Shown piece after piece: positions 47,230 through 61,100 of a DNA stretch of 64,000 bases (position 1 is its first letter; each line of letters opens with the position of its first letter). Source of the stretch: Spirogloea muscicola (lineage: Eukaryota; Streptophyta; Zygnematophyceae; Spirogloeales; Spirogloeaceae); contig WELB01000106.1 in NCBI GenBank assembly GCA_009602725.1, positions 307,044 to 371,043 of the forward strand. Reading direction: 5' to 3'. The notes under the pieces were generated by a model, which saw only the letters and a program-made list of their open reading frames with translations, made no database searches and was not told where the DNA came from. Made by a program: the position numbers and the translations under genes.

Positions 47230-50200
47230 TGCTCGGTAAATTGCACGATGCAGCCAGGCGAAGAGATTACGAGGAGCTGAGAAGCAGGCCAAGGAGGAGG
47301 AGAGGCAGCTGCTGCGTCAAAAAAAGTTGGCCGAGAAGTTGGCCGAGAAGGAAAGGTTGCTGCAGGTGAGACCTTGTCTAGCATAGCCTTTGTATCTATC
47401 ATTGGTCGATACCTGATCTCAAGACGTCTTTCAAGGGAAACTTGTGCTGGTGAGCGGACTATCCTCAGCCCCTAAGTTGCGTCTCAGCCCCTAAGTTGCT
47501 GCTGCATTCCTTTGTCCTTCCAAACATCAGGAGAAGTTGAGGGCAAAGGCTGAGAAAGAGGCAGCAAAGGAGACTGCACGGAAGGACAAAGAGGAACAAC
47601 AGCTGGTAATCTTCCGTGCATTATGGACTGCAGTGATTAAGAAGCCCTGAGAGCCTGTTTCATTACATGTCGACAAGAACACCTGGAGACAGTATCCAGG
47701 CCTGATAATGTGGCATGGCAAAACAGTCTGAGCACTGAGTCTCAGACCGAGTGTGTGATAAGCAGGAGAGGCAAAAAGAGAAGGCAATCCACGAGGCGGA
47801 GAAAGAGCGATTTCGAGCTGAAAAAGAGGCTCAGCGGCTGGTGTGTCACCCTGATCGGAAGCTAGTTACCTTTCAACTAGCCTAGAAGCTGCAATGTGGG
47901 TTGCAAGATCTGGTTATGATGGCCTCTTCCATGCTTGCAACTGACGGAAGTCATACGTGAGCTGCTCCTCTGGACGGCCTGCCATCATCATATCCTAGAA
48001 TGAGCACCATTCCTTAGGATTCAGTACTGTAATGTGGTACCTGTCGGTGCAGGAGAAGGAAGAGCGAAGATTGAAGGAGGTGGCAGAGAAGGAACAGAAG
48101 AAGAGAGAAAAGGAGGAGAACGAGCAAAAGCAAGATGCCGTTGCAAAGCGACAGGCTCAACTCTTGGCACAGTTTTTGACAACCCCATCACCAGCCTCTA
48201 AATATGCATCACAATCGCCGTCAACATTTACTCAACAGTGCCAGGGTACACCACCAACAATGAAATGTTGGAAGCATGGTGGTGCTCTGGACAATCATGA
48301 GATGGCCTACATGGACTCCCAACTCGCCACTGAGACAATGTCTGCCACAACAGACCTGCTAAGGTTGATAGCCCCACAATTATTCTAAGCTATGGCGAAG
48401 TCATTCCTGCATTCGCAAGGAGCAGGGTGTTGCTGAAGATCTGCTGTGCTGCTATTTTCTGCTTCTTTTCTACTTCACAAGATAATCAAGCTCATCGACC
48501 CAAGGAATGGACGCACTGCTAGGTGCTGAGTATGAGCAGATGGTGACACTTTGGGCACAAGTGCGCTGATCAGGATAATGAAGGAGGCTCGGCTTCAAGT
48601 GTGGAAGCAGCAAAGGCAGCGGAGGTTGCCCAGGTGGGGAGCACGGCGGACACGAAAGGCACAGGCCGTCGAAGAGCTTCATCTAAGTGGGAGCAAGAAC
48701 CTCCTTCACCAGGCAAGCAGTCTTGTGATGTCCTGCTCATAAGGAAGTCCAAAAGGTCCGGAATTGCTAAGATGCTTGGTACTTGCCTCTTATTTTTTAC
48801 GAAGATATGGACTGCATGTCCATGACTTGATGCTGGGGGCTAGCAAGTTGTGCAGGGGCTTTGTTCTTCCACCCACGTTAATGGTGATGCAGCAGAGAGG
48901 GGATCACAAGGTGCTGTGACTCACATAGAAGAATCAACACCAAGCAAGAGAGAAGGCTTCGAGTCTCTGAAGTGAGTTGTGCCAAATATCTAGTTACCGT
49001 GCTACTCATAACAAGGTTGCAGTAAATAGCAGTTGGTCGCGTGGTGACCTATTCGTCCTTTCACAATGAGTTTGTGAAGAAGTGCTGAACTTGTTGTTGG
49101 CATATCGTTCAATTCATAACTTACCTGCCGTCTATGCTATGATCTCCATGCTAGGGAGACTCCAGAAAAATCAACACCAGATGGAGCTTCATCATTATCT
49201 TCATCCGAGCAGACTTTTGTCAATCAGGAAGAAGTCCTGCGACCCAGACCCAGGAAACTTATTCAGTTTCACGATAACACTCGACCTGCATTTTTTGGCA
49301 GCTTCTCAAAGCACAGGTAGTTCGATCCTCTACCTTTGAATTGCATTGCCACATTCGGGGCTGGTGAAAGTTGCTTACTGTGCTTGGTAATACCTCAAAG
49401 TCTAGAGCGGCAGATATTGTGGCGCTCACCTCTGACACGCGTAAGCCATCAATGCACATATGAACATCACACCGTCAGTCAAGCCCCTGTGAGAGAGCCT
49501 CTGTGATATCGGCGGCCAACAGGCGGCATTTAAGCATCTTTCGTAGTCATGTGCAGCTCCTTCATTGGACCTCGGCATCCGCTGGTCAAGGATGAAGCAT
49601 TGGACTACACGATTGACAGTGATGACGAGTGGGAGGAGGTAATGACTTATTACCTTCTCTTTGAAGTACAATGAATAGATAAACCTAATAATTCTTAGTC
49701 TAATGATCAAGCTTGATTTTACTAACCAAGCTATGACTCCAATACCAAGCTGTGTATCAAAAGAGGAACTGGACCTACCCTGATTTCTTGGCAGTTGTGT
49801 TATCTACGCTGTCCGAAGTTCTCCAGGATTTGTGCTACCAGATCTAGATGCCTGTCCTATCATTCACATTATTAGTACATTGCACTAGTCACGCAATAAC
49901 AGGCATGCTTCTTGTCTCATCCAATAGGAAGAGCCAGGAGAAAGCTTGTCAGAGTCTGAGAAAGATGATGACGAAGATGACAAGGGAGATGCTACCGAGG
50001 ACGAAGCAGACGGATTCATGGTACCAGATGGCTATCTGTCAGAGGATGAGGTGTGCTCTTCATCCTTCATCCTCAGCTCATAGCAACACGGGACGATGAC
50101 GAGAGATGACCCACTTGGCAAATGGCGCGCATTGAGGTGGAATTCAGCCAGATTTCGCCAGATTGTTGCAAGTGTATTAAATGTGAGCGTGGCATAATCC

Positions 50201-51658
50201 AGGGCAATCTGATCGCAGAAGACCTAGAGAGTGACCAAGACGAAGACGAAGACGAGGATGGCAGCTGCACGTTTTCTGAAGGAGGTCCGGCTCTTGCAAG
50301 GGCAGAAGATACAGCAAGGAGGAGGCATCACTTGGAGAAGCTACATAAAGTTCTTGAAGCCGCCACCGAGCAAGCATTGAGGAGCAGGCCGCTTCTCATC
50401 TGCAACTTCTTGCAAGTGCAGACCAAGCAGAAAGAAATTACCTCAACACATAGCCAATCTATACACCCACGTGATCCTCTGCAACTTCCCAGTAAGTCGG
50501 AGTCAGCAATACTAGAGGTAAGCATCTTGTAACAACAAGACCTCATTGCGGGGAAAGATGCTTATTGACTGAGATTCTTCATATCAGTGTGCTGTGCTTT
50601 GATATGCATGCAACATTTCCACTTGAGAACTCATATACATAACGCAAGAGCTGCAAGCAGCAGGACATGCAGCAAAGGCGGCTATCCTGCAAGTAGCGAA
50701 ATTTTCAAAGGTGCTATTGCAAGGTGCATAGCATGGCTCACTTTTGCACATTCTTGTGGCAGGCGCTCTCCATCAGAGTGCTTCAACCCCAAGTGTCCAT
50801 TGAAGTACCGAGCACATCTGATGTGGGCCCAGAGACAGGGCATGCTGAAGGCAGGCGAGGCAAGGCTGGTCGCTCGTTTCCCGGAGAATGCCTACCCACT
50901 CTGGTAAAGAATGCCCGGTTAAACAATGTCAAGCTCAGTGGATGAAGTCGAGTTAGGAGCACATGGTCAGCACTGACCATAATGCAAGCATGCTTTTGCT
51001 TCACAAGTATGCAGCTTTAGTCACAAATTGTGCCCATCACCTGCTGCCAATACTCGATAGAAATGATGCTGTGGCCTTGTTAGGTGAAAGCTGTGGTCAC
51101 ATCACCACCTGGGAGCAAGAAGTTGCTGCAGCTATTGGGCACCCTATTTCCAGGCGTGGCCAAACGGCACATCAGACAGCAGCTGCAAGATATAGCAGAC
51201 TTTACCAACAACCAATGGCAGGTTGCTGCAAAGCGCCAGCTTCTGCATGTGTTGCCTTGTCCTCCTGATGTGAACTTAGTTGCTTATTGTCCTCTAGTAA
51301 TTTACTTGTTCACAGCTGCACTTAAGATGCATCTCCTACCTTCAACAGGATGCCTTGCAGTCTCCAATGCTCACAAATACACAGGGCAAGCTCGTCTGGC
51401 AGGTCAAGCCGGATGTGCTCAAGCAGTTGCAAATTGACATCAGCGACCTTCCATTACCAGGTGTGGACCTGCATGCACATACTTGTTTGCAATGTGAGAC
51501 GATGTAATCATTTCTTGGCAGCGCAGTTGTGGCAAGCATCCTTCTCCTATGGAGCTTCGCAGGTTGAGGAATTGAGAATCCTGTGCATTGCAGATGTACC
51601 GCTGCCCTTGCCCCAAGTGAAGCCCATCACCAACTTCTTCCGCAAGTTATCGGCCTAG
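47230..51658 (+). CDS. FAS1: FAS1, large subunit of chromatin assembly factor CAF-1 (N-terminal exons unresolved)
   Basis: Recognised exons: one ending 47365, then 47531-47605, 47766-47840, 48053 to about 48360, 49166-49316, 49557-49638, 49928-50050, 50203-50517, 50763-50903, 51084-51221, 51349-51460 and 51594-51658 (TAG stop). The first four encode the KER region, Lys/Glu/Arg-rich helices such as EKLRAKAEKEAAKETARKDK. Then come RPRKLIQFHDNTRPAFFGSF, LDYTIDSDDEWEE, the acidic EEPGESLSESEKDDDEDD, ADGFMVPDGYLSEDE, SRPLLICNFLQ, a winged-helix-like end IRQQLQDIADFTNNQWQ, and VKPITNFFRKLSA. The order matches plant FAS1. CAF-1 deposits H3-H4 behind replication forks. Exons at about 48480-49165 are unresolved (SSKWEQEPPSPGK is one candidate). 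It is divergent from NOL6. Confidence 0.9.
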
Positions 51659-52889
51659 AATTGCAAGCAGAGAAAGAGAGCTAGGGAGACAAGAAGACTG
51701 TCAGGCGGACCACTCAGACAATACCTACAAAACTATTGCTTGCAAAGAGCGTTGTGTGCCTCTCGGCGTAGGTAGTCGCCTGCCTAAAAAGCTGCCCTGG
51801 CCAAGCTCAATTTAGCTGGTCATGGTGCAGGAACCTCTGACGAACATGCCACAGTGCCTGTTATAGATTACCCGCGTCTTGTGGGCGTGTTGGTGTTTTG
51901 CAACACCTCAGGCTTACTAGTTGTATTGGGACTTGAATATTCTGCCCAATAGCTCCGATTTGTACAGAAGGGGCTAAAGAGTATGCCAGTCCACCATGAC
52001 CGTGATCGTGGCTTCAACTTCACAAAGTACAGTCTCCATTTAGACACAATTGTTATGGTTGGTCAAGGCAGCGAAAGCCTCTGGAAATACCACAGTAATA
52101 TCAATTTCCAGAAATGCGAGAAGTTGCTGATTTTGTACACCATCTCGAGAAACTATAAGCGGTATTTGACAAGCTCTTGGTAAATGGGAGGACGTGTCCT
52201 GGGAGCTTGACAAAACAACTGCCTGCGACAGCTCAACTTCCTGGCGCCTGATGACCACAACGCCTCTGACTTTATTTTAGGCGATGCTCACATTCTCAGT
52301 TTCTCACTTTTTCACCGCTTTGCTTGCCACTTTTACGATGAGGTGGCTGGGGCCTAGCGGTAGAGGGGCTGACGGGGCCAGGGTGCAGGGGCTGCTGCTG
52401 AGATTGGATCTCTTCAAGGACTGGCGTTCTGACGAGCAGCAGCACCTGCCGCAGCTGCGCAGAGCAACGTCAGCAAAAGCCCACATCGCCTTTTGTCATC
52501 GCGTGGGAACCACCGCAGCAGCAGTCCTCGCTGTCAACGGCGTGTCTCTGCGCTTGCAGGTCTTGTGAATCGTGATTTGTGCGCATGCGGGTTAAGGCCG
52601 CAACTTCAGGCCCCTCTGCTTGCTGCTTGCACCACTGAGTAGTCGGACCTGATATGCCAACATGTTTATTGGTCACATTCTTTGTTCTGCAGCTGTGGAC
52701 CACTGTCTTTCCACTAAGTATCTCGACAGTAAGTGCGATGCTGAAGGACTGAAAATGCATTGTGCTCCTGTTGCTGGGTGCTGCAAGATGCGGCGCAAGG
52801 GTCGGCTCGTGACTCAGCCTCAGTCACATATGTACTACGGAAGGAGCGGTGGAGCTGTCAACTGAGGCTCCCACAGTAAGAATAGATAA

Positions 52890-52965
52890 AAGCTCGTTGA
52901 TATCAAGGCGATGGCTGTGAGGCCAGCCCATTAGAAATGGACAAGGTCCGAAAGGGCCGGAAGGT
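52890..52965 (-). repeat. R1 interspersed repeat, short copy
   Basis: On the minus strand it reads TTCCGGCCCTTTCGGACCTT, GTCCATTTCTAATGGGCTGG, then CCTCACAGCCATCGCCTTGA. Confidence 0.7.
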
Positions 52966-53241
52966 ACAAAACTTAGATTTACTCTCCAAGACTTCTGCTT
53001 ATGAACGCACGTAATCTGTAGTCAACAAGTGCAGATCCGATCAAAAGATGGAGTAGCTCTGACTGAACCAGGAGGCAGCAGCTTATGTGCGGCATGCACG
53101 CAAGTGCACGTAAGTGTACGCAAATGCCAAAGGAACTCTGCAGAGGGAATGGCAAGGCGCTTCCTGTACGCCTGAGCAAGCGACCCGACGGCGTAGAAAC
53201 TGGGCTGCTCGCTCTATTGCCCTTGACGGCGGGTAAGATCA

Positions 53242-53260
53242 GCATGCATGCATGCATGCA
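53242..53260. repeat. Alternating (GCAT)n run
   Basis: Nineteen bases of uninterrupted GCAT repeat, a purine-pyrimidine alternating self-complementary tract. Confidence 0.9.
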
Positions 53261-53414
53261 CCAAGAGGTTGTCGATCTTCACAGCTTGATCTCCAGGCTT
53301 CACCGGACCGGCTTGCCCTCTGAACGCAAGCCGCCATCCTGTGAAAGTGTGGGCTGAGTCGAGTCGACTTCGTCGACCTTCCCAAAACATTCGCTTTGAC
53401 GCCTAATTGACGTC

Positions 53415-53490
53415 GTGGTCAGTCTTTTTCCTGGGCTGGCCGGTCACAGCATTGCCCTCTACTGGAAGCGTCTTCCTTTTCTAAACCCCG
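53415..53490 (+). repeat. R1 interspersed repeat in the PDCD2 5' flank
   Basis: It reads CAGTCTTTTTCCTGGGCTGG, then CCGGTCACAGCATTGCCCTC, then TACTGGAAGCGTCTTCC. It ends about 45 bases before the PDCD2 start codon. Confidence 0.8.
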
Positions 53491-53534
53491 GACTCAATTT
53501 CATCGGCCTTTTCGTCAGCCTCGCCGCGTCCGTC

Positions 53535-56500
53535 ATGGCCGTCGCGGAGGACGAGGCCGGGCTCGCCGCCGGCGCCGGCGCCGCCGGAGCCGCCGTGACG
53601 CACGGGCTGGCGGCCATGGAGCTCGGCGAGGGCCCCGCCGCTCCGGGCTTCGCCGCCGCCGCTGCCGCCGCCGCCGCCATGGTCGACGACGACGACTACG
53701 ACGACGACAGCGACGGCGGCGACGACGAGCCGGTGCTCCTGGGGCTCACGCGGCCGCCGGCCCCGCCGGCGGCGCTGGCGCGCCAGTACTTCCCGTCCAA
53801 GGCCGGCGGGGCGCCGGCGTGGCTGGACCCTGACGCCGTGCCAAGCGGGCGCCGGGTGAGCGCCGGCGACATTCAGGGCCGAAGGTTCAGATTTTAGGGT
53901 TGGGGTTCAGGTCCTTGCTGCTACTTGTGCCGCCAACGTAGAAGCGGAGCCTGCGGCGCCTCATGCAGCGGCGGCGGCGGCGGCGGCGGCGCTGCGGCAA
54001 CGCCTTTGGTTTGGCCTTGCAGGTGGAGTGCGGATTTTGTGGGCGGCCGATGCGCTTCTTGGCGCAGGTGTACGCGCCCGGCGACGGCGGCGAGCAGGCC
54101 GCGGCGTTCCACCGTACGGTCTTCGTCTTCGTCTGCCCCAGGTGCAGCTCGCGATGGCTTCTGCCGTCCTCTCTCAAGCGCCGGCGGACATGGACCCTTA
54201 AACCTGAAACCTAATCTGACAATGACTTAACCCTAAACTCTCGACCTTTCGACTTTAAACTCCAAAACCTAACTCTAAACGCCCTTAGAGTTGAACTCTT
54301 AAATCTCAAACCCGTAAACCCTGATCCCTAATCCTCGACCCTCAACCCTCAACCCTCATCCACTGACCCTCAACCCTGACCGGTGAGGCTTAAGGTGACT
54401 CGCAAGCTGTGACTTTGTCCGCAGTCCGCAAATCTATCCTATTAAACCCTTGATAGTACTCCTTGGGGGCTGTCGTGCCTGTAGCAAGCCTGCATACCTG
54501 TGCGGCAGCTACCCATTGCCTGGCCCACCACCAAACCTAAAGCCTGAACACTAACTCAACCCTAAAGCATGAATCCCAAACTCATCCCCTCTGGACTTTC
54601 CTAGCCCGGCTCGCCTGCTCAATGGGTCATGGCCTCCGTCCGAGCTCGCCGGCAGGGATGCACGGACAGTGACTCCGCCCCCAAGACACTGAACCCTATA
54701 TCCTAAACCCTCAGACCCCGACTTGAAGTCTCCGCCGCAGGCAGGGTTTGCGGATGGGAAGCCCCAGCCGCACTCGCTCCTGGCCCTGACACAGAACCCT
54801 GTCCATGCCACAAGTCCAGCCTGCACTACTCTTCGCTTGAAAGTTGGCCCAGCTCTGCTACTGCTCTGTGCCCTCTAAAACGGGCCTGCCTGACACGAGT
54901 GTGGAGCGGCTGTGCGGCCTCTGTATGGCGCGCAGCATGGCGTGCCTGAGGCAGGACCAGCGCCAGCAGCACAAGGAGCCCTCCACAGTGCGTGGCGGCA
55001 ATGGCGGCCTGCCCTGCCGCAGCGTGAGGATCTTCCGCAGCCAGCTGCCGCGGGACAATGTGCACTACGCCTACGATCCCCCACAGTCCCATGGCTTGGA
55101 GCTGCCGCGGCAAGTTCAGACCCACAACCCCAAACTCTCAAAGCCCTCACTCAGCCTACAGTCTCTGGACCTGACTGAGTTCCTCCGCTCAAGGCCTATT
55201 GCTCTTGCCAGTCCTCTTGGGCATTGAACAACAGTTCCAATTGTGGGCTTTGACTACAGTGGTGTTCTACACATCCCCATAATCAGTCTTTGGATATGTG
55301 GAGTTGTTCAGACCCACGCTTAAAACAAGAGAGGACTGAGACTCCTTGGTGGGACATACACAACGGCGCGCGCAGGACGGCCGGTGCCGTGCTGTGCACG
55401 TGGTGCAGAACATGGCGTGGCAGCCAGCGGTGTGGAGGCTGCCACCAGGCGCACTACTGCTCACGCGCCCACCAGGTCTCCACTAGCTGCTGTGCTTTAC
55501 CTCTCTCCAGGCTGCTATCGACGGCGTAATGCTTATCTGGTTGAGATAATGGTGTTAGGCGCTTTGAGCTGAGCTCCTTCTGTCGTCGGGCAGTCGTACC
55601 TGAGCGCACAGAAATTTTGTCTGTCTTGCATCAGTGCCCGGCAGGAGTGTTTATCTTGCCTAAAGTAGCTGATCAAAACTCATTGCTGGCTATTTGGTTG
55701 CATTGGCGGCAGAGTGAGCACTGGAAGGCATCCCATGCGGCAGTCTGCCGGCAGGTCCAGAGTGAGCTGGGGTCCGTGCCAGGGAGCGGCTCTACGACGG
55801 CAGCGGAACGGCCATCGCCTGGTAGCAATGGCGCTGGCGCTGGCCCTGCTACTGCTATTGCAGCCTCGCTTGACAGCTCTGCCGTCGGCTCACGGGCTCC
55901 GCTGCCTCTGGCACTGTCGGAGGGTTCCAAAGGACAAACTCGCGCACCTGACAACGGTCCTGCTAGACTGGTCGTGCCAGGTGAACTGCCATAAATCACG
56001 ACTACTTCCCACTGATTTGCATGGGGACTGGCCAACTATTACAAGGTGTTACTTTGTGTCTGAGTTGGTCACACTACCAGTGACTTTGGACCTCACCATC
56101 GATAGTCTAGGTGATGGTAAGAAGCAGGCCTTGTCCTGCCAGAGTGCCCGCAGCTCTGGCCGGAGCTTGAGCTGGTTGTGGAGGACGAGACCGAGTGCGA
56201 GGTGGACCTCCAAGAGACTGGGGGTTCTGGGGTGGGAGACCGTGCCAAGCAGCTGCTGGAGGAGTACCACGGCGCTCTGAGGCGGCGCACCGAGGTCGCT
56301 TGCAGCGGCAGCGATGACCATGACGACGTGGAGGAGGCCGGCCATGCTGACAAGGAGCATTGGGCCTCATTCCAGGCGCGGCTGTCTAGAAAACCCACTC
56401 AGGTCCTGAGGTAAGCTTGGGGGTGTGTCATACACATTGGTGCGAACACGCCAGACATCGCAGCGCATGTGAACGGGGCTCAGCAACTGCGTGGGCTCTG

Positions 56501-56952
56501 AGTATCATTGAAGCCCTACATCGTCATCCTGAATAGTGAACCTTATGCACCTTATCTGACAACCATATGCTGCCTTGGTAACCATGCTCCAAGGTGCTTT
56601 CAGAGTACTAATCCAACGAGCTCATTACGATATAATATATTGCATTCATTGAGCCTCTCTTCCTACCTCGTCTGACAGGTATTGCAGGTCCGAGAGGGCT
56701 CGCGTTCTTTGGCCAAGACTAGACAGCAGGCCAACAAGCGACCAAATCCCTTGCTGCCAGCGCTGCGGTAGTGCCCGAACTTTTGAGTTCCAGATCCTTC
56801 CCCAGATTCTTTACTTCCTCAAGACTACTACAGAGTTGGACGATGCTCTCGATTTTGGGACGCTTGCTGTTTACACATGCCCAAAATCTTGCACCACAGT
56901 GCAGGACGGTAATTGCACGGAGGAATATGTGTGGGTGCAGCTTCCACCATGA
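53535..56952 (+). CDS. PDCD2: PDCD2 (Zfrp8/TSR4-type) with MYND zinc finger, about 525 residues
   Basis: Seven exons join in phase: 53535-53855, 54023-54141, 54936-55113, 55341-55475, 55713-55980, 56128-56410 and 56679-56952. An Ala-rich start and a (D)n acidic block lead to VLLGLTRPPAPPAALARQYF, PSKAGGAPAWLDPDAVPSGR, CGFCGRPMRFLAQVYAPG, HRTVFVFVCPSMACLRQDQR, the MYND finger (LCTWCRTWRGSQRCGGCHQA, then HYCSRAHQ), LPECPQLWPELELVVEDE and the PDCD2_C end (YCRSERARVLWPRLDSRPTS, CCQRCGSARTFEFQILPQIL, DFGTLAVYTCPKSC, EEYVWVQLPP). Yeast Tsr4 and animal PDCD2 escort ribosomal protein uS5 for 40S assembly; the same role is inferred here. The start is the first ATG in a GC-rich exon. Of the joins, exon 3 to exon 4 is the least certain. 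Confidence 0.93.
53883..54720 (+). repeat. Telomere-like tracts in PDCD2 introns 1 and 2
   Basis: Intron 2 is packed with ACCCTAAAC-like words from about 54185 to 54380 and again near 54535 and 54690, C-rich on the sense strand. The short tract in intron 1 (about 53883-53915, TTTTAGGGTTGGGGTTCAGG) has the opposite polarity. Confidence 0.8.
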
Positions 56953-58135
56953 AATTTGTGCCTCACATTTGTCGCAGTTTGCTGCCCCTCAAGAGTGCTT
57001 CTTGTGATGCTAGCAATGACCATCATGAGCAAGTTAGAGCGGAATACTGAGTGCAGATCCCCAGCATGTTTTGTTGTTTACCTTCACATTTTTTGCGGTC
57101 TGTACTATGGTAGTTATGCTAGTCCAAGAGAACTAGTATGGTGTCTAGGAGCACATATCTAGCTGTTCTGCTATTACATGGATGGCTAGGCTGCAGCTTT
57201 GGCTCGTCCGTCGCCCATGACTACGTCAATGATGGGGTTGCTAGCTGAGATCGTGAATTGCTGCATGAAGCGCCACACGGGACGATCGGGGAAGGCTGCA
57301 GTCAGGCCTTGGTCTTGACTTGATCACGGGCTTACTGTTGGCCCTTCCTCCATGCTTGCCTGAATGACAATTCCCTAATTGCCTGTGAGTCTCTGCCTTT
57401 AAAGTTCACGGCTTTGGTCATCTGAATGAGGTGCAAAGGTGACATCACATTTCTCACCAGAGCTCTTGTCATCTGCTTCAGTAGGCCAGGAGGGCGCCAC
57501 ATCGCCCTCTCACTGTGGCAGAATCAGGCTACACTCTCGTACAGACCGTTTCGGCTGGCAAGTCCGGTGCTGCACCTTGCATATCTCCATTGCTCTCAAC
57601 TTACAGAGCCTTGTATTTGCAAGATGCACAAACGGCTTGATCATCTATGCAGGCAACTAATGAACTACTAGGCTGCCTCTCATGTAGTGCTTGCACTACC
57701 TGCATTTGATTGCATAAGTAACACATAAGCATAAGTACACATAAGCATGGAACCCATCATACATTGTGGGACGCGTGATACATCAGATGGAAGTACTTAA
57801 TCTTCCTGGTTGGACACGAGGTTTTCTTGGTTGGTTGGCTCTCAAAGTTGTTAAATCGCTCAAGCTAGCATAAGCCCAGATTTCCCTGCTACATTTGGAG
57901 CCAACGAGCGACTCAGCCTCTTGAAAGGATCTATCACACCTTGGTTGAAGGCACCTCCCATTTTCCCATCTGAGGGCATTCTGAATCTGGATTTCTCCAC
58001 TATTGTCCTTTCAACTGGCATCATGAAGGACGGGTTTCATCTTTGTCAAGGTCAACTTTGCCACTAGTGTGACACCTTCCAAGTATTGCAAGACAACAAT
58101 TGGGCAAGCGCAATGCAAGATTCATTGAGCAATCA
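56953..58135. other. Convergent intergenic region (PDCD2 / AIPP2-like)
   Basis: It holds the 3' flanks of two converging genes. AAGCATAAGT/ACACATAAGCAT words repeat at about 57715-57750. Open frames such as 57426-57671 have no recognisable content. Confidence 0.5.
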
Positions 58136-61100
58136 TCAAAGCGTGAGTGTGAGATTGATTTCCTCGTTCCTGTCATGGAGCGCCTCAGTTGGCGGATTGG
58201 ACCGGCCATGAGGTGCAAGTGACAGGAAATCTGCAAGCCTCCTGCCAGTTGGACTTGCTTGTGGGGCTGCTTGACCTACATCTGCACCACTCAGCAGAGA
58301 CTTGCCACCCGGTGCTGGCTCCTTGAAGAATCCTGGAGGGCAGGACTGGTCATGGGCAGCTTGGTGACTACTGGTCGCATCAAAGTCTTCAGCGCTAGCT
58401 GAGGAGTTTGTCGCCACTTGAGTCGGAAGGGCAAGGGGTACGAACAGGGTGTTCAGTGACGGTTGCGGGCCAGCACTTGCGACGGGCCTCTTGAAGAGGG
58501 TTGTCAAGGAGGTCCGGCCTGGAGAGAATGTCCGATTGGAAACCTCCAGATCAGCTTCGCCCACGTACGTGGGAGCCAACGACGTAGCAGGGACGCTCTT
58601 CACGGACTCCTCGAGGCTTCCGCTGGTGTCCACGTCCATTGATGAGGACCCCATCGAGTTCGCGCCGTTCGATTGCCTGAGGGGCTTGTGGCCCAATTTG
58701 TTGGCCTGCTCCTGCTTCTTCGTGTCTTGCCCGTCGGGCCTAGCTTTGCTTCTATCAGAGGTTCCTACCACCTTCACAGTGTCGCGCACCTGAGCAGAGC
58801 CCCCGAGTGCGGTGGACACTGCCGGCAATCTGCGCTCCTCAGCCACCGAGTGCGGGCTCAGCTTCGGCCGCTTGGCCTCAAGCGGACGGTTGCTGAGCGC
58901 AAAGCTCGCTTGCTTGGAAACCACCTGCAGCGGGTCTTGCCTAGAGCTCAACCTCCGCTCTTCCTCTGCAGAAGATGGGCCCCGCTTCTCCCTGTTGTCT
59001 TGGGCACTGTGCTTCCGAGCCAACCGAGGGTCAATCAGGCGCCCTGCGATGTGCCTCGCGGTCTCTTGCCTTCTCCAAGTGCCCTCCTCAACGGGCTCCA
59101 AGGACCATGTCCTCACCCTGTCGCCGTTGTCACTGGGCCTCCCATCATCCCTTGCTTTGTGCTTATCTCGCTCGACTCTGACAGTAGCACTATCCCTCCT
59201 CCTCTTTCTCCAACTGTCCTCTGAGTCCATGTTCCAGTCCCGCTCCGGACTCCTCCGTCTTTTCTCACGGTTGTCCCTTTCCCGCGTCCTTATCGTCTCC
59301 TCCAGCCCTTTGTCCTGCTTCGAGCCCCTCACCTTCTCCTTGTTTCGCTCCAAATGCTCCAAATAACTCCTTTCTCTTGGATCCAGAGCAATGTGACTCT
59401 GGTTACTCCACCACTCGCCCTTGTAAGGTGTCCTCCTGCTGCTGCTCGTATGTTCTAAATCTCTCCTTGGGCCCTCATAGAACCCATTATCCTCATATCT
59501 TCCATGAACTTGGGCTCTCCTCTCGCCCTCCGAGAACACCCTGCCGTTGCTGCGGCTCCTGTCCTCACAACCTCTCCTCTCTCCTTGGAGCAAGTTCCTG
59601 CCGCTGCTATCACTACTCTGCAGTTCTTTGCCTCTCCTTTCATAGCATGGGTCGACATCAAAAGTGTCGCTAGAGGGTAGCGACAAGCCAGCAGGTGAGA
59701 GCGGAGAGCTTGAGGCACTCCTATGGCTTTGTCCTGGGACCTCTCTTCTCTCGGCATAAGCGGGGCTGCTTGGTTGGGCTCGGGGGCTACTGATCCTCTC
59801 TGCAAAGGTCGACACCGGAAGATGATTGGGCTGCACAGGCATCCTCGGCAACGAGTGTGACGAGAGACTAGGCGGAAGTTGCTCCACGCTCTGTCTCCCC
59901 GCCGAGTCGGCTCTGGTCCACCTTTGGTAGCCATGCTGCCTTCCTGCATCGAGCAGGGTCGCGAACCTGGTGCTTGGGGGTGGACTGTGTCTCGTGGGAG
60001 ACGAGCAAGGCCTGTCCGCTACATATGGGGGAGGGCACTGGTCTGGAGCCCTGGTACGGGGAGGTGCCGTGCCCCAAGTCCCTACGTTTCCATCATCGTC
60101 TCCTCCATACCACTCAGATTGCTTGACCTCTGCGCCCCTCTCTCCTTGCCTTCCATTGCTCTCGCGCCCTCGACTTGGAGCCAGACCCCCATCCTCAGGG
60201 ATCGCGTGGCTTGCTCCTCCATTGCACTCAGATTGCTCCGCCGTCTTCCTCCGTGGCTCGTCCGAGAAACCTCTTGCTTCCCTTCCACTCCAGCTCGGCC
60301 GCTCTTGTCCCGGACGTTGGGCGGTGTCCTTTGATGGCCGCACTCTGCTTCCATCGCTGCCCCTCACCTCTGCTTCCCGTCTTTGAGGGCTCCGGCTCCT
60401 GTGCTTTCCTTCATCCTCCCTTACAAGCAACCCATTCGCATGTGTCCGGCCACTCTGTTGCTTTGATGTATGAGGGAGCTCCCCAATTGCTGCATTAGGA
60501 GGGCGGAACAATAGCTCCTTGTGTTGATCTTTCAGACCCACACTGCTCAGACTCCCCCGCATATTGCTATCTTGCAGCAACTTAAGTACAGATCCACTCT
60601 GCAGCTCTGCTTTGTCTACCTCCTCGAGAATGGCAACCTCCCTCTGCACCAAGCTTCCGCCAGTGCCTTGAGCTCTGCCGCCTTCTCTGCTGGGCACAGT
60701 GGCCCCAGGAGACGTCTTTATGCTGTCTCTCCTCTCCACCATGCCCAAGGAGCTGACAGCCAGCGATGCCGTTGCTGCTCTTGCTGCTGTGCTTGTTATG
60801 ACCTTCTCAAAGCCCGGCGGTAAGCTTGGTAGCATCGTACTTGGAGGACCGATTGGAGTGACCACCATTACATTCTCCTTCGGTGACAGAACGGAGATGG
60901 GTGATGGAGGGGGCTTCTCCGGTGGCGGGGGCTTCTCCGCCGCCTGCGATTGGCTTGGTGCACAGCCGATCACGCCCATCTCCGCATCATCTGAATGCTT
61001 AACGTGGAGAGGCTCAGGGACTGGCTGGCCAGTGGGCGCTGGATCGACTGCCACTTGTGGGGCCTCTCTTTCCTTGAGAACCCCTGCATCCAAGTCCTTC

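Larger units (their letters stand above)
51659..53534. other. Intergenic region between FAS1 and PDCD2
   Basis: No exon with family support. It holds two R1 copies (52890-52965 and 53415-53490) and an alternating GCATGC run at 53242-53260. Short frames such as 52284-52568 have no recognisable content. Confidence 0.5.
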